Positions 22,684 through 30,606 of a stretch of 32,524 nt of DNA are shown here, one piece after another. The translations under genes and the position numbers were made by a program. The notes beneath the pieces are model-generated. The model ran no database searches. It saw nothing but the letters and a program-made list of their open reading frames with translations, and was not told where the DNA came from. Source of the stretch: Burkholderia sp. E7m39 (GTDB lineage Bacteria > Pseudomonadota > Gammaproteobacteria > Burkholderiales > Burkholderiaceae); contig BBSL01000277.1 of assembly GCA_001319865.1 (NCBI GenBank), positions 1 to 32,524 on the forward strand, written 5' to 3'. Every line of letters begins with the position of its first letter. Positions within the stretch are counted from its first letter, which is position 1.

Positions 22684-23625
22684 CTACTGCGCCGAGCCGT
22701 TGTTCGCACCCGACGTCAAGCCGGCTTCGCGCACCTTCGCGATCGCCGACGACGCCGCCGCGCGATCCGCAAACGGACCGGCACGCAACAGGGTACGCGT
22801 AGTGCCGTCAGCCTGCTTGCGGCGTTCCGTATATGCGGGCACGCCCGCCGCTTTCAACTTCGTTTCCCACGCGTGCGCGCTGCTGTCGTCCTGGAACGAG
22901 CCCAACTGGACCGCAAAGCGGTTGCCGGGCGGCGCCGCGGGCGTGCCCGGTTCGGTCCCGGATGCGGCTGCCGATTGCGTTGCCTGCGCGGGTTTCTGTT
23001 CCGGTTTTGCTGCCTGCCTGGGGGCCGACGCTGCTTGCGGCTTCGCAGCCGGCCGAGCTGCCGGGCTTTCCGCCGGAGCCGGCGCATTGTTCGCGACGGC
23101 AGCGGGCGCGGGCGGCTTCGCCGGCGTCATCGCGATCGGCGCGTTCTTGCTGTTGCCGCCGGACGCAACGGCGCCCGTCGCCGACGTGCCCGATGCAGCG
23201 GGCGCAAGTCCCGAGGCGGCCAGCGCCGCTTCCGGCGCGGCGGGATTGTCGGGTGCGACGCCCGCTTGCGTGTCGGCGTCGTCGGCGACTGCGCGCGGCT
23301 TCGACGCGGGATGATTGGGAATATCGATGGAAATGTCGTCGGTGACGGGCTTCGGGTGTGAATCCAGCACCATCGGCAGGATCACGACGGCCGCGATCAC
23401 CAGCGCAATCGCCCCGACGAGGCGGCGGCGCGCGCGCTGCTTTTCCGGAAGTGTGGGATCGAGCAGCATGGCGTCGGCGTCGCCGGAACGCTCCGTTCGG
23501 CGGCTGCGCCGTTCGACCCGCTCCGCGCGTTCCGCGCGCTCGGTACGGCTACCCCGACTGGAACTGGAATTTGCGCCGCGCCGCGTAGGCGCGTCGTCTT
23601 TCTTGCCGAACGAGAAAATACTCAT
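22684..23625 (-). CDS. dedD: SPOR-domain cell-division protein, DedD-like
   Basis: This bitopic inner-membrane protein binds denuded septal peptidoglycan through its SPOR domain. It has 313 residues. A cytoplasmic, Arg/Glu-rich N-terminus (RTERAERAERVERRSRRTER) precedes one membrane helix (69-87, VGAIALVIAAVVILPMVL). A long Ala/Pro-rich periplasmic linker (about 100-230) leads to the SPOR domain (about 234-306, FAVQLGSFQDDSSAHAWETKL). It lies between folC and cvpA, the usual place for dedD. The linker is long and low in complexity. Confidence 0.87.
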   Translation of the reverse strand: MSIFSFGKKDDAPTRRGANSSSSRGSRTERAERAERVERRSRRTERSGDADAMLLDPTLPEKQRARRRLVGAIALVIAAVVILPMVLDSHPKPVTDDISIDIPNHPASKPRAVADDADTQAGVAPDNPAAPEAALAASGLAPAASGTSATGAVASGGNSKNAPIAMTPAKPPAPAAVANNAPAPAESPAARPAAKPQAASAPRQAAKPEQKPAQATQSAAASGTEPGTPAAPPGNRFAVQLGSFQDDSSAHAWETKLKAAGVPAYTERRKQADGTTRTLLRAGPFADRAAASSAIAKVREAGLTSGANNGSAQ

Positions 23626-23652
23626 GAATGGCTTGGTTCGAGGCCCGCGCGT

Positions 23653-24963
23653 TCAGTGTTGCTGCGATTTACGGTACGCCATCACGCCTGCAACCGTATA
23701 GAAACTGCCGAAAACCACAATTCTATCATTGTCGGAGGCGCGTTTTAGCGCGTCCCGGAAAGCTTCTGCCGGAGTGGCAAAACGCGTCACGCTGCTGTCC
23801 GGCCCGTCCGTCACCCCCGAGTCGCGCAGCGCTGCTTCCAGTTCTTCGGCGCTGGCCGCGCGCGGCGTGGGCAGATCGGTGAGGCACCAATGGTCGATTT
23901 CGTTTTTCACATGGCTCAGCACGCCTGCGATGTCTTTGTCGCGCATGGAGCCAAATACCGCATACGTGTAGGGAAAATAGCCCATGTTGCCGAGATTCTG
24001 CGCCAAAACGGCGGCAGCATGCGGATTGTGGCCAACGTCCAGCACGATCGACGGCTTGCCTGGCAGCACCTGAAAGCGGCCCGGCAGTTCCACATTGGCG
24101 AGCCCGAGCCGGATGTCTTGCGCGGAGACGGGCAGACGGTCGCGCAGCGCTTCGAGCCCCGCCAGCGCGGCTGTCGTATTGATCAGCTGATTCGCGCCGC
24201 GCAACGCTGGATAGGCCAGCGCCGAACGGCGCATCGTCGGGCCGATGTAGCTCCATTGCTGGCGCTCGTTGCCGGGCTGGGCTTCGTAGCGGAAATCGCG
24301 GCCAAAAAGCCACAAATCGGCCCCAATTTCGGCGGCGTGGTCGATCAGCGTTTGCGGCGGGACCGGATCGGCGCAGATTGCCGGCTTGCCCGCGCGGAAA
24401 ATGCCCGCCTTTTCGAAAGCGATTTTCTCGCGCGTATCGCCCAGGTACTCGGTGTGATCGATGTCGATGCTGGTGATGATCGCGCAATCGGTATCGAGGA
24501 TGTTCACGGCGTCGAGACGCCCGCCCAGACCGACTTCGAAGATGACGGCGTCCAGCCCGCGCGCCGCGAACAAATGCATGATCGCGAGCGTCGTGAATTC
24601 GAAATAGGTCAGCGACACGGGCTCAGCCAGCGACAGCCGTGCTTTCTCAACCGCCTCGAAATGCGGCAGCAGTTCGGCATCCGTTGCCATCTCGCCGTTG
24701 ATCCGGGCGCGCTCATTGAACGTCAGCAGGTGCGGCGACGTGTGGCATCCCACGGCATAGCCCGCGCGCAGCAGGATCGTTTCGAGGATCGCGCAGGTGG
24801 AGCCCTTGCCGTTCGTTCCGCCGACGGTAATCACGGGGCACGCGAACGACAGTTCCAGCGCGTCGCGCACCTTGCTGATACGCGCGAGGCCCATATCGAT
24901 ACCGACCGGGTGAGCCGATTCCAGGTGCGTGAGCCACGCGTCGAGAGTGGGGAAAGTGGTCAT
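23653..24963 (-). CDS. folC: Folylpolyglutamate synthase / dihydrofolate synthase
   Basis: It adds glutamate to dihydropteroate and to folates, using ATP. It has 436 residues. The Mur-ligase-type P-loop GTNGKGST lies at 49-56. TSPHLLTFNERARING and FEVGLGGRLDAVN follow, then SIDIDHTEYLGDTREKIAFEKAGI. The C-terminal domain contains DVGHNPHAA. It sits between accD and the dedD-like gene, a common arrangement in beta- and gammaproteobacteria. The 121-bp gap to accD contains a hairpin. Confidence 0.95.
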   Translation of the reverse strand: MTTFPTLDAWLTHLESAHPVGIDMGLARISKVRDALELSFACPVITVGGTNGKGSTCAILETILLRAGYAVGCHTSPHLLTFNERARINGEMATDAELLPHFEAVEKARLSLAEPVSLTYFEFTTLAIMHLFAARGLDAVIFEVGLGGRLDAVNILDTDCAIITSIDIDHTEYLGDTREKIAFEKAGIFRAGKPAICADPVPPQTLIDHAAEIGADLWLFGRDFRYEAQPGNERQQWSYIGPTMRRSALAYPALRGANQLINTTAALAGLEALRDRLPVSAQDIRLGLANVELPGRFQVLPGKPSIVLDVGHNPHAAAVLAQNLGNMGYFPYTYAVFGSMRDKDIAGVLSHVKNEIDHWCLTDLPTPRAASAEELEAALRDSGVTDGPDSSVTRFATPAEAFRDALKRASDNDRIVVFGSFYTVAGVMAYRKSQQH

Positions 24964-25005
24964 CAGAAAAACTAGCAGTGCGGACCGGAATTATCCTGGA
25001 AATGA

Positions 25006-25040
25006 CAACGCGCCGCTTGAATCCCTCTTGCGGCGCGTTG
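25006..25040. terminator. Hairpin between accD and folC
   Basis: An 11-bp perfect stem (25006-25016 with 25030-25040, core AACGCGCCGC) has a 13-nt loop. After the stem the plus strand reads GCTTTTCTTTTT, while the minus strand (direction of accD and folC) has only TCATTTCC. It may therefore act more on antisense than on sense transcripts, or only weakly after accD. Confidence 0.5.
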
Positions 25041-25084
25041 GCTTTTCTTTTTGCCGTGTGCATCGTCACGGCGCGTCAGCGATG

Positions 25085-25957
25085 TCAGGCGACGGCGTCG
25101 GCCGGCTGGCGGGTCAGCAACGCCATCAGCTTCGCGAGCTCTTCGCGCAGCTTGCGGCGGTCGACGATCATGTCGATCGCGCCCTTTTGCAGCAGGAATT
25201 CGGCGCGCTGGAAGCCTTCCGGCAGCTTTTCGCGCACGGTCTGCTCGATCACGCGCGGGCCGGCAAAGCCGATCAGCGCCTTCGGCTCGGCGATCACGAC
25301 GTCGCCCAGGAACGCGAAGCTGGCCGACACGCCGCCCATCGTCGGATCGGTCAGCACGGAGATGAACGGCAGCTTGGCTTCGGCGAGCTTGGTCAGCATC
25401 GCGGTGGTCTTGGCCATTTGCATCAGCGACAGCAGGCTTTCCTGCATCCGCGCGCCGCCCGAGGCGGTGAAGCAGATGAACGGCACGTGCTGCTCCAGGG
25501 CGTTCTGCGCGCCGCGGGCGAAGCGCTCGCCGACCACTGAGCCCATCGAGCCGCCCATGAACGCAAATTCGAAGCAGGCGACCACGACCGGCAGCGTGTG
25601 AATCGCGCCGCCCATCACGACCATTGCGTCGGTTTCGTCGGTTTCGTCCATCGCCTCTTTCAGGCGATCAGGATATTTGCGACTGTCCTTGAACTTGAGC
25701 GCGTCGACCGGGAGGATTTCCTGGCCAATCTCATAGCGGCCTTCCGGATCGAGCAAGCCGTCGAGCCGTTCGCGCGCGCCGATGCGCATATGGTGGTCGC
25801 ACTTCGGACAGACGTGCAAGTTGGCCTCGACGTCGTTGCGGTACAGCACCGCTTCGCACGACGGGCATTTAATCCACAGCCCTTCCGGAATGCCCTTGCG
25901 GTTCTTCGGATCGGTTTGCTTGATTTTCGGCGGCAACAGTTTGTCGAGCCAGCTCAT
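25085..25957 (-). CDS. accD: Acetyl-CoA carboxylase, carboxyltransferase subunit beta
   Basis: With AccA it transfers the carboxyl group from biotin to acetyl-CoA, giving malonyl-CoA for fatty-acid synthesis. It has 290 residues. The N-terminal four-cysteine zinc ribbon (Cys31, Cys34, Cys50, Cys53: CPSC and CPKC) is intact. A crotonase-like carboxyltransferase domain follows, with [22 protein letters not shown] and [23 protein letters not shown] precedes the ATG. A terminator-like hairpin lies only 29 nt upstream of the start. Confidence 0.96.
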   Translation of the reverse strand: MSWLDKLLPPKIKQTDPKNRKGIPEGLWIKCPSCEAVLYRNDVEANLHVCPKCDHHMRIGARERLDGLLDPEGRYEIGQEILPVDALKFKDSRKYPDRLKEAMDETDETDAMVVMGGAIHTLPVVVACFEFAFMGGSMGSVVGERFARGAQNALEQHVPFICFTASGGARMQESLLSLMQMAKTTAMLTKLAEAKLPFISVLTDPTMGGVSASFAFLGDVVIAEPKALIGFAGPRVIEQTVREKLPEGFQRAEFLLQKGAIDMIVDRRKLREELAKLMALLTRQPADAVA

Positions 25958-25986
25958 GACGATTCCTTCCAGGATTCGCGGTACGC

Positions 25987-26013
25987 AAAAACGGCGCAGC
26001 GGTCACTGCGCCG
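25987..26013 (-). terminator. Intrinsic terminator between trpA and accD
   Basis: On the minus strand CGGCGCAG (26013-26006) pairs with CTGCGCCG (25999-25992) around a 6-nt loop, and five U follow (25991-25987). It lies 29 nt after the trpA stop and 29 nt before the accD start, so it ends the trp transcripts or attenuates accD. Confidence 0.8.
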
Positions 26014-26026
26014 CCATGCTAACCGC

Positions 26027-26061
26027 GCCAAAAATTGTAGTTTATCGGGCAGTCGCGCCAA
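26027..26061 (-). promoter_or_regulatory. Candidate accD promoter overlapping the end of trpA
   Basis: On the minus strand TTGGCG (26061-26056), a 16-nt spacer and TACAAT (26039-26034) form a reasonable sigma-70 promoter. The predicted start near 26027 is upstream of the terminator hairpin, so a transcript from here must pass it to reach accD. Confidence 0.45.
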
Positions 26062-26857
26062 TGCTGTCGAGCGCCTGACGGATTCCGGCAACGAATTCCG
26101 TCAACTTGCCCGCAGCGGCCTCCGGCGCCGCTTCTTCGAGCAATTGCACGATACGGCTGCCGATCACGACGGCATCGGAGACCTCGGCCACCGCGCGCGC
26201 GGATTGCGCGTCGCGAATGCCGAAACCGACGCCTACCGGCAGCGGTACGCGCGACTTGATGGCCGGGATTTTACCCGCGATGCTCAAAACGTCCAGATTT
26301 GCAGCGCCCGTCACACCCTTGAGCGATACATAGTAGACGTAACCGGACGCGATTTTACCAACCTCGGCGATACGCTCGTCGGTCGACGTGGGCGCGAGCA
26401 GGAAGATCGGATCGATCCCTGCGGCCTTCATCTTTTCGGCGAAGTTAGCCGATTCTTCGGGCGGATAGTCGACGACCAGCACGCCATCGACGCCTGCCTC
26501 CTTCGCGGCCGCCGCAAACGCGTCAGCGCCCATGCGCTCGATGGGATTCGCGTAGCCCATCAGGACAACGGGCGTCGTGTCGTCCGTCTCGCGGAAACGC
26601 TTGACGTCGGCGAGCACGTGTTTCAGCGACACGCCCTTCGCCAGCGCCCGCTCCGACGACTGCTGAATGACGGGCCCGTCCGCCATCGGGTCGGAGAACG
26701 GCACGCCGAGTTCGATGACATCGGCGCCGCCCTTGGCGAGCGCGTGCATGAACTCGACAGTGCGCGCTGGATCGGGGTCGCCCGCCGTCATGAACGGAAT
26801 CAGACCTTTCTTGCCTTGGGCGGCTAACGCCGCAAATGTGGGTTGAATACGGGACAT
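26042..26857 (-). CDS. trpA: Tryptophan synthase alpha subunit
   Basis: It cleaves indole-3-glycerol phosphate to indole and glyceraldehyde 3-phosphate and channels the indole to TrpB. It has 271 residues. Catalytic Glu49 ([11 protein letters not shown]) and Asp60 (DPMADGP) occupy the same numbers as in Salmonella Trp[23 protein letters not shown] [11 protein letters not shown] and GVGFGIRD are conserved. It is the last gene of a truA-trpF-trpB-methyltransferase-trpA string and is followed by a clear terminator. Confidence 0.96.
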   Translation of the reverse strand: MSRIQPTFAALAAQGKKGLIPFMTAGDPDPARTVEFMHALAKGGADVIELGVPFSDPMADGPVIQQSSERALAKGVSLKHVLADVKRFRETDDTTPVVLMGYANPIERMGADAFAAAAKEAGVDGVLVVDYPPEESANFAEKMKAAGIDPIFLLAPTSTDERIAEVGKIASGYVYYVSLKGVTGAANLDVLSIAGKIPAIKSRVPLPVGVGFGIRDAQSARAVAEVSDAVVIGSRIVQLLEEAAPEAAAGKLTEFVAGIRQALDSIGATAR

Positions 26858-26894
26858 GGGATTTTTCTCGAAATGAGTGGCTGCGCGATGAGGA

Positions 26895-27824
26895 TCAGGC
26901 CGTCGCCGCGTTGTCGGCGGCCGCCCTCCGACGCGAAACGGATTTTGGCGGATTTGCCGCCAAACCGACGCGTTCTCGCGCTATCGCGCAGTAACTTTCA
27001 TTGATTTCATAGCCGACAAATTTGCGCTTCTGACGGGCGCAAGCGACGGCTGTCGTGCCGCTGCCCATGAAGGGATCGAGCACGCGGCCACCCGGCGGAC
27101 AGCTTGCCAGCACCATCCGCTCGACGATCTCGAGCGGCTTCTGCGTCGGGTGATCGACGCGCTCGGCATGTTGCCGGTGCAGACGTGAAACCGACCAGAC
27201 GTCCTTCGGGTTGTAGCCGAGTTCCAGCCACTTGCTTCCTTCGAATAACTTACGCGAACGCGCCTTCTTCGTGGCAGCATCGTACGGGATACGGACGGGA
27301 TCGAGGTCGAAATAGTAATCTTTCGACACCGCGAAATAACCGATGTTGTCGTGTACGGACGTGAAACGGCGCGTCGTGCCGCCCATGCTCGGCACGCGCC
27401 GGTCCCAGATGATCTCGTTCACCATCGTCAGGCGGCTCTTCAGAAACACGAAGATTTCCGGCGCGTACTGCCACGTGCAGAAGATGTACAGCGAACCCGA
27501 CGGCTTCAGCTTCGGAATGGCGAGATCGAGCCATGCGCGCGTCCAGGCGAGAAAATCCTCGCCCGAGCGCATGTCCGAATCGTTGCCATAGTCCTTGCCG
27601 AGTCCGTACGGCGGATCGGCCACGATCAGATCGATCGAGCCGTCCGGGACATTCGCTGCATCGGTCAGAAAATCGCGGTTCAGGAGCTCGATGCCGGCTG
27701 GTACCGGCAACAGCGCGGCGGCATCCGGTGGCTGCAATGCACCGGCGACGCCTGCTTCGGCGACGCCTGCTTCGGCGCCGCCGTTCAGCGCGGGCGGCTG
27801 CGGCTCCTCGAACTCGTCGCGCAT
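26895..27824 (-). CDS. DNA adenine-N6 (or cytosine-N4) methyltransferase, beta class, solitary
   Basis: This is a site-specific DNA methyltransferase of 309 residues. The DPPY catalytic motif comes first (ADPPYG, 69-74), the target-recognition region follows (about 80-225), and the AdoMet motif DPFMGSGTT is last (250-258). That order defines the beta class; DPPY favours N6-adenine. HPTQKPLE (225-232) is also typical. No restriction enzyme is adjacent, so it is an orphan. It lies inside the trp operon, 11 nt after trpB and 37 nt before trpA. B. cenocepacia has a solitary enzyme (specificity GTWWAC) that I recall from a similar location; orthology is unproven. The N-terminus carries a duplicated EAGVA. 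Confidence 0.9.
   Translation of the reverse strand: MRDEFEEPQPPALNGGAEAGVAEAGVAGALQPPDAAALLPVPAGIELLNRDFLTDAANVPDGSIDLIVADPPYGLGKDYGNDSDMRSGEDFLAWTRAWLDLAIPKLKPSGSLYIFCTWQYAPEIFVFLKSRLTMVNEIIWDRRVPSMGGTTRRFTSVHDNIGYFAVSKDYYFDLDPVRIPYDAATKKARSRKLFEGSKWLELGYNPKDVWSVSRLHRQHAERVDHPTQKPLEIVERMVLASCPPGGRVLDPFMGSGTTAVACARQKRKFVGYEINESYCAIARERVGLAANPPKSVSRRRAAADNAATA
27743..27772 (-). repeat. 15-bp tandem duplication in the methyltransferase N-terminus
   Basis: CGGCGACGCCTGCTT occurs twice head to tail on the plus strand (27743-27757, 27758-27772). It is in frame and gives EAGVA twice within a poorly conserved linker before the catalytic domain. Confidence 0.85.
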
Positions 27825-27835
27825 CGTCGCGGCGC

Positions 27836-29029
27836 TCAGAACTGGATGCCCGATCGCTCGGCGACCGTGTGCATGTCCTTGTCGCCGCGACCCGACAGGT
27901 TTACCAGAAGGATCTTGTCCTTCGGCAAGGTCGGCGCGAGCTTCGTCGCGTACGCGAGGGCGTGGCTCGACTCCAACGCGGGAATGATGCCTTCGATCCG
28001 GCAGCAGTCGTGAAACGCCTTCAGCGCCTCTTCATCCGTGATGCCGACGTATTCCGCGCGGCCGCTGTCCTTGAGCCACGCGTGCTCAGGGCCGACGCCC
28101 GGATAGTCGAGTCCCGCCGACACCGAATGCGTCTCGATGATCTGGCCGTTCTCGTCCTGCAGCAGATATGTGCGGTTGCCGTGCAGCACGCCGGGACTTC
28201 CGCCGATCAACGACGCCGCGTGACGGCCCGTATCGATCCCGTCGCCAGCGGCTTCCACGCCGATCAGTTTGACGGATTTGTCGTCAACATACGGATAAAA
28301 GATACCCATCGCATTCGATCCGCCGCCAACGCACGCGATCACGGCATCGGGCTGACGCCCCGTCAGCTCGGGCATCTGCACCTTGCACTCGTCGCCGATC
28401 ACGCGCTGGAAGTCGCGTACCATCATCGGATAAGGATGCGGCCCCGCTACCGTGCCGATGATGTAGAACGTGTTTTCGACGTTCGTGACCCAGTCGCGCA
28501 TTGCTTCGTTGAGTGCGTCCTTCAGCGTGCGCGAGCCCGATTCGACGGGCACGACGGTCGCGCCGAGCAGCTTCATCCGGTAGACGTTGGCGGCCTGGCG
28601 GCGCACGTCTTCCGCGCCCATATAGACGACGCATTCCATGCCGAAGCGTGCCGCAATCGTCGCCGTGGCAACGCCGTGCTGGCCCGCGCCCGTTTCGGCG
28701 ATCACGCGCGGCTTGCCCATGCGCTTGGCGAGCAGCGCCTGGCCGATCACGTTGTTGATCTTGTGCGCCCCAGTGTGGTTCAGGTCTTCGCGCTTCAGAT
28801 AAACCTGGGCGCCGCCAAGCAGTTCGCTCCAGCGTTGCGCGTGATAAACGGGGGACGGACGACCGACGAAGTACTTCAGCTCGCGCTCGTATTCGGCGAT
28901 GAAGTCCGGGTCTTTCGAGAATTTTTCGTATGCCTCGCGCAACTGGTCGAGCGCGAGCATCAGCGTTTCAGCGACGAACACGCCGCCATATTGGCCGAAA
29001 TGGCCACGTTCATCGGGTAAGTTGTACAT
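27836..29029 (-). CDS. trpB: Tryptophan synthase beta subunit
   Basis: This PLP enzyme joins indole and serine to tryptophan in a complex with TrpA. It has 397 residues. The Schiff-base lysine is Lys90 in [44 protein letters not shown] (phosphate loop) and the C-terminal SGRGDKD are all present. It starts 60 nt after trpF, in a gap containing an imperfect stem-loop (about 29045-29088). The methyltransferase gene follows 11 nt behind it and separates it from trpA. Confidence 0.97.
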   Translation of the reverse strand: MYNLPDERGHFGQYGGVFVAETLMLALDQLREAYEKFSKDPDFIAEYERELKYFVGRPSPVYHAQRWSELLGGAQVYLKREDLNHTGAHKINNVIGQALLAKRMGKPRVIAETGAGQHGVATATIAARFGMECVVYMGAEDVRRQAANVYRMKLLGATVVPVESGSRTLKDALNEAMRDWVTNVENTFYIIGTVAGPHPYPMMVRDFQRVIGDECKVQMPELTGRQPDAVIACVGGGSNAMGIFYPYVDDKSVKLIGVEAAGDGIDTGRHAASLIGGSPGVLHGNRTYLLQDENGQIIETHSVSAGLDYPGVGPEHAWLKDSGRAEYVGITDEEALKAFHDCCRIEGIIPALESSHALAYATKLAPTLPKDKILLVNLSGRGDKDMHTVAERSGIQF

Positions 29030-29089
29030 ATTCCGTCACTCTTCTCAGTTTGCCGCATGCCGCGCGTATGGCGCGCTGCGGACTGAAAC

Positions 29090-29797
29090 TCATCGGGTGT
29101 CCGCTTCGCGCACCGCGCGTACGAACGCCGCCATCCGGGCGTGATCTTTCACGCCCTTGGCGCCCGGCACCTCGATGCCGCTCGAGACATCGACCGCGTA
29201 CGGGCGCACGCGATGAATCGCATCACTGACGTTTTGCGTGCTCAACCCACCACTCAAAACGGCCCGACGCGCGAGCTCTGCTGGAATAAGTGACCAATCG
29301 AAGACCTTCCCGCCGCCGCCGTAGCCTTCGACATGTGTGTCGAACAGGAGACCACTGGCGGCCGAATAGTTAAGCGCCGATTTTACCAAATCGGCCGCTT
29401 GAGTATCGGGCGAAACCCGCAGCGCGCGCAACCAAGGCAAACCCGCAACGCCCGCGAGCTTTTCGCACTCCTCAGGCGTTTCGTCGCCATGGAATTGCAG
29501 CATCGTGAGCGGCACGTTGCAGGTGACTTCGCTGAACCACTCGTCCGTCGGGTTCACGAACAATCCGACAATCGATACGAACGGCGGCACGAGCCGCGTC
29601 ATCTCCACCGCCTGCGCGATGCTCAATGCGCGCGAACTGGGCGGATAGAACACGAGGCCGATCGCGTCCGCGCCGAGCGCGACGGCATGCGCGACGTCGG
29701 CGGCATTGCCGAGGCCGCAAAGCTTGATGCGCGTGCGATGCGGGACGGTGTCGGCGGCGGGCGAAGCGTTTTCGGCGTGATTCTGAGACGAAGTCAT
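29090..29797 (-). CDS. trpF: Phosphoribosylanthranilate isomerase
   Basis: It converts N-(5-phosphoribosyl)anthranilate to the carboxyphenylamino-deoxyribulose phosphate of tryptophan synthesis. It has 235 residues in a TIM barrel. [16 protein letters not shown] carries the catalytic cysteine near the N-terminus. [23 protein letters not shown] and [15 protein letters not shown] include the C-terminal catalytic Asp and phosphate site. I chose the ATG at 29797 because it overlaps the truA stop as ATGA. A start eight codons upstream would lie deep in truA. Confidence 0.95.
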   Translation of the reverse strand: MTSSQNHAENASPAADTVPHRTRIKLCGLGNAADVAHAVALGADAIGLVFYPPSSRALSIAQAVEMTRLVPPFVSIVGLFVNPTDEWFSEVTCNVPLTMLQFHGDETPEECEKLAGVAGLPWLRALRVSPDTQAADLVKSALNYSAASGLLFDTHVEGYGGGGKVFDWSLIPAELARRAVLSGGLSTQNVSDAIHRVRPYAVDVSSGIEVPGAKGVKDHARMAAFVRAVREADTR

Positions 29798-30606
29798 GAG
29801 TCGGTCCAAACGGTGCTCCACGGAACGCTGCCCGCTTGCGGCGCGGGCACGGCGAATTCCTCAGGATAGCCCACTTGAGCGAGATACAGCCCGTCGGGCA
29901 TGAAAGTGGGCGCAGCGCGGTTGCGATCGCGGCCTTGCAGGACCTCGTCCATCCACGCGACGGGATAGCGCCCGCGCCCGACGGCAACGAGGCAGCCCAT
30001 CAGGTTGCGCACCATGTGGTGCAGGAACGCGTTCGCGCGAAAGCGAAAGTGGATGAAGTCGCCTTGGGGCCGGATGTCGATCTGATACAGATGCTTGACG
30101 GGCGTCTTCGCCTGGCATTCCGACGAGCGAAACGCCGAAAAATCGTGTTCGCCGATCAGCCAGACCGCCGCCTCGCGCATCGCGTCGACGTCGAGCGGCG
30201 TGTGAATCCAGCCTGCGCGGCCAGCGAGCATCGGCGAGCGCACGGGATGAACGTACAGCGCGTAGTAATACGTGCGCTCGAAAGCCGAAAAACGCGCGTG
30301 AAACGTATCGGGCATCGGCTTGGCCCATTGCACGGCCACCGATTTCGGCAGGAACGCGTTGGTGCCGCGCACCCATGAGAAGTCGGCGCGGTCGAGTTCC
30401 GTATCGAAGTGCACGACCTGCCCCAGACCGTGAACGCCCGTATCCGTGCGCCCCGCCACGACCGTCTGCAGCGGCGTCTGCGCAAACTCGCGCAGCGCCC
30501 GCTCGAGTTCGTCCTGAACCGTCTTGCCGTGCGGCTGCGACTGCCAGCCGCAAAACGCAGCGCCGTCGTACTGGATGCCGAGCGCGATTCGCGTCACTTC
30601 CGGCAT
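29794..30606 (-). CDS. truA: tRNA pseudouridine(38-40) synthase
   Basis: It makes pseudouridine at positions 38, 39 and 40 of the anticodon arm of many tRNAs. It has 270 residues. The catalytic Asp55 lies in [21 protein letters not shown] and [20 protein letters not shown] are also diagnostic. ATG at 30606 overlaps the fimV stop (TGATG); a GTG one codon upstream is possible. Its stop overlaps the trpF start, so fimV, truA and trpF appear translationally coupled. The fimV-truA-trpF order is common in proteobacteria. Confidence 0.96.
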   Translation of the reverse strand: MPEVTRIALGIQYDGAAFCGWQSQPHGKTVQDELERALREFAQTPLQTVVAGRTDTGVHGLGQVVHFDTELDRADFSWVRGTNAFLPKSVAVQWAKPMPDTFHARFSAFERTYYYALYVHPVRSPMLAGRAGWIHTPLDVDAMREAAVWLIGEHDFSAFRSSECQAKTPVKHLYQIDIRPQGDFIHFRFRANAFLHHMVRNLMGCLVAVGRGRYPVAWMDEVLQGRDRNRAAPTFMPDGLYLAQVGYPEEFAVPAPQAGSVPWSTVWTDS

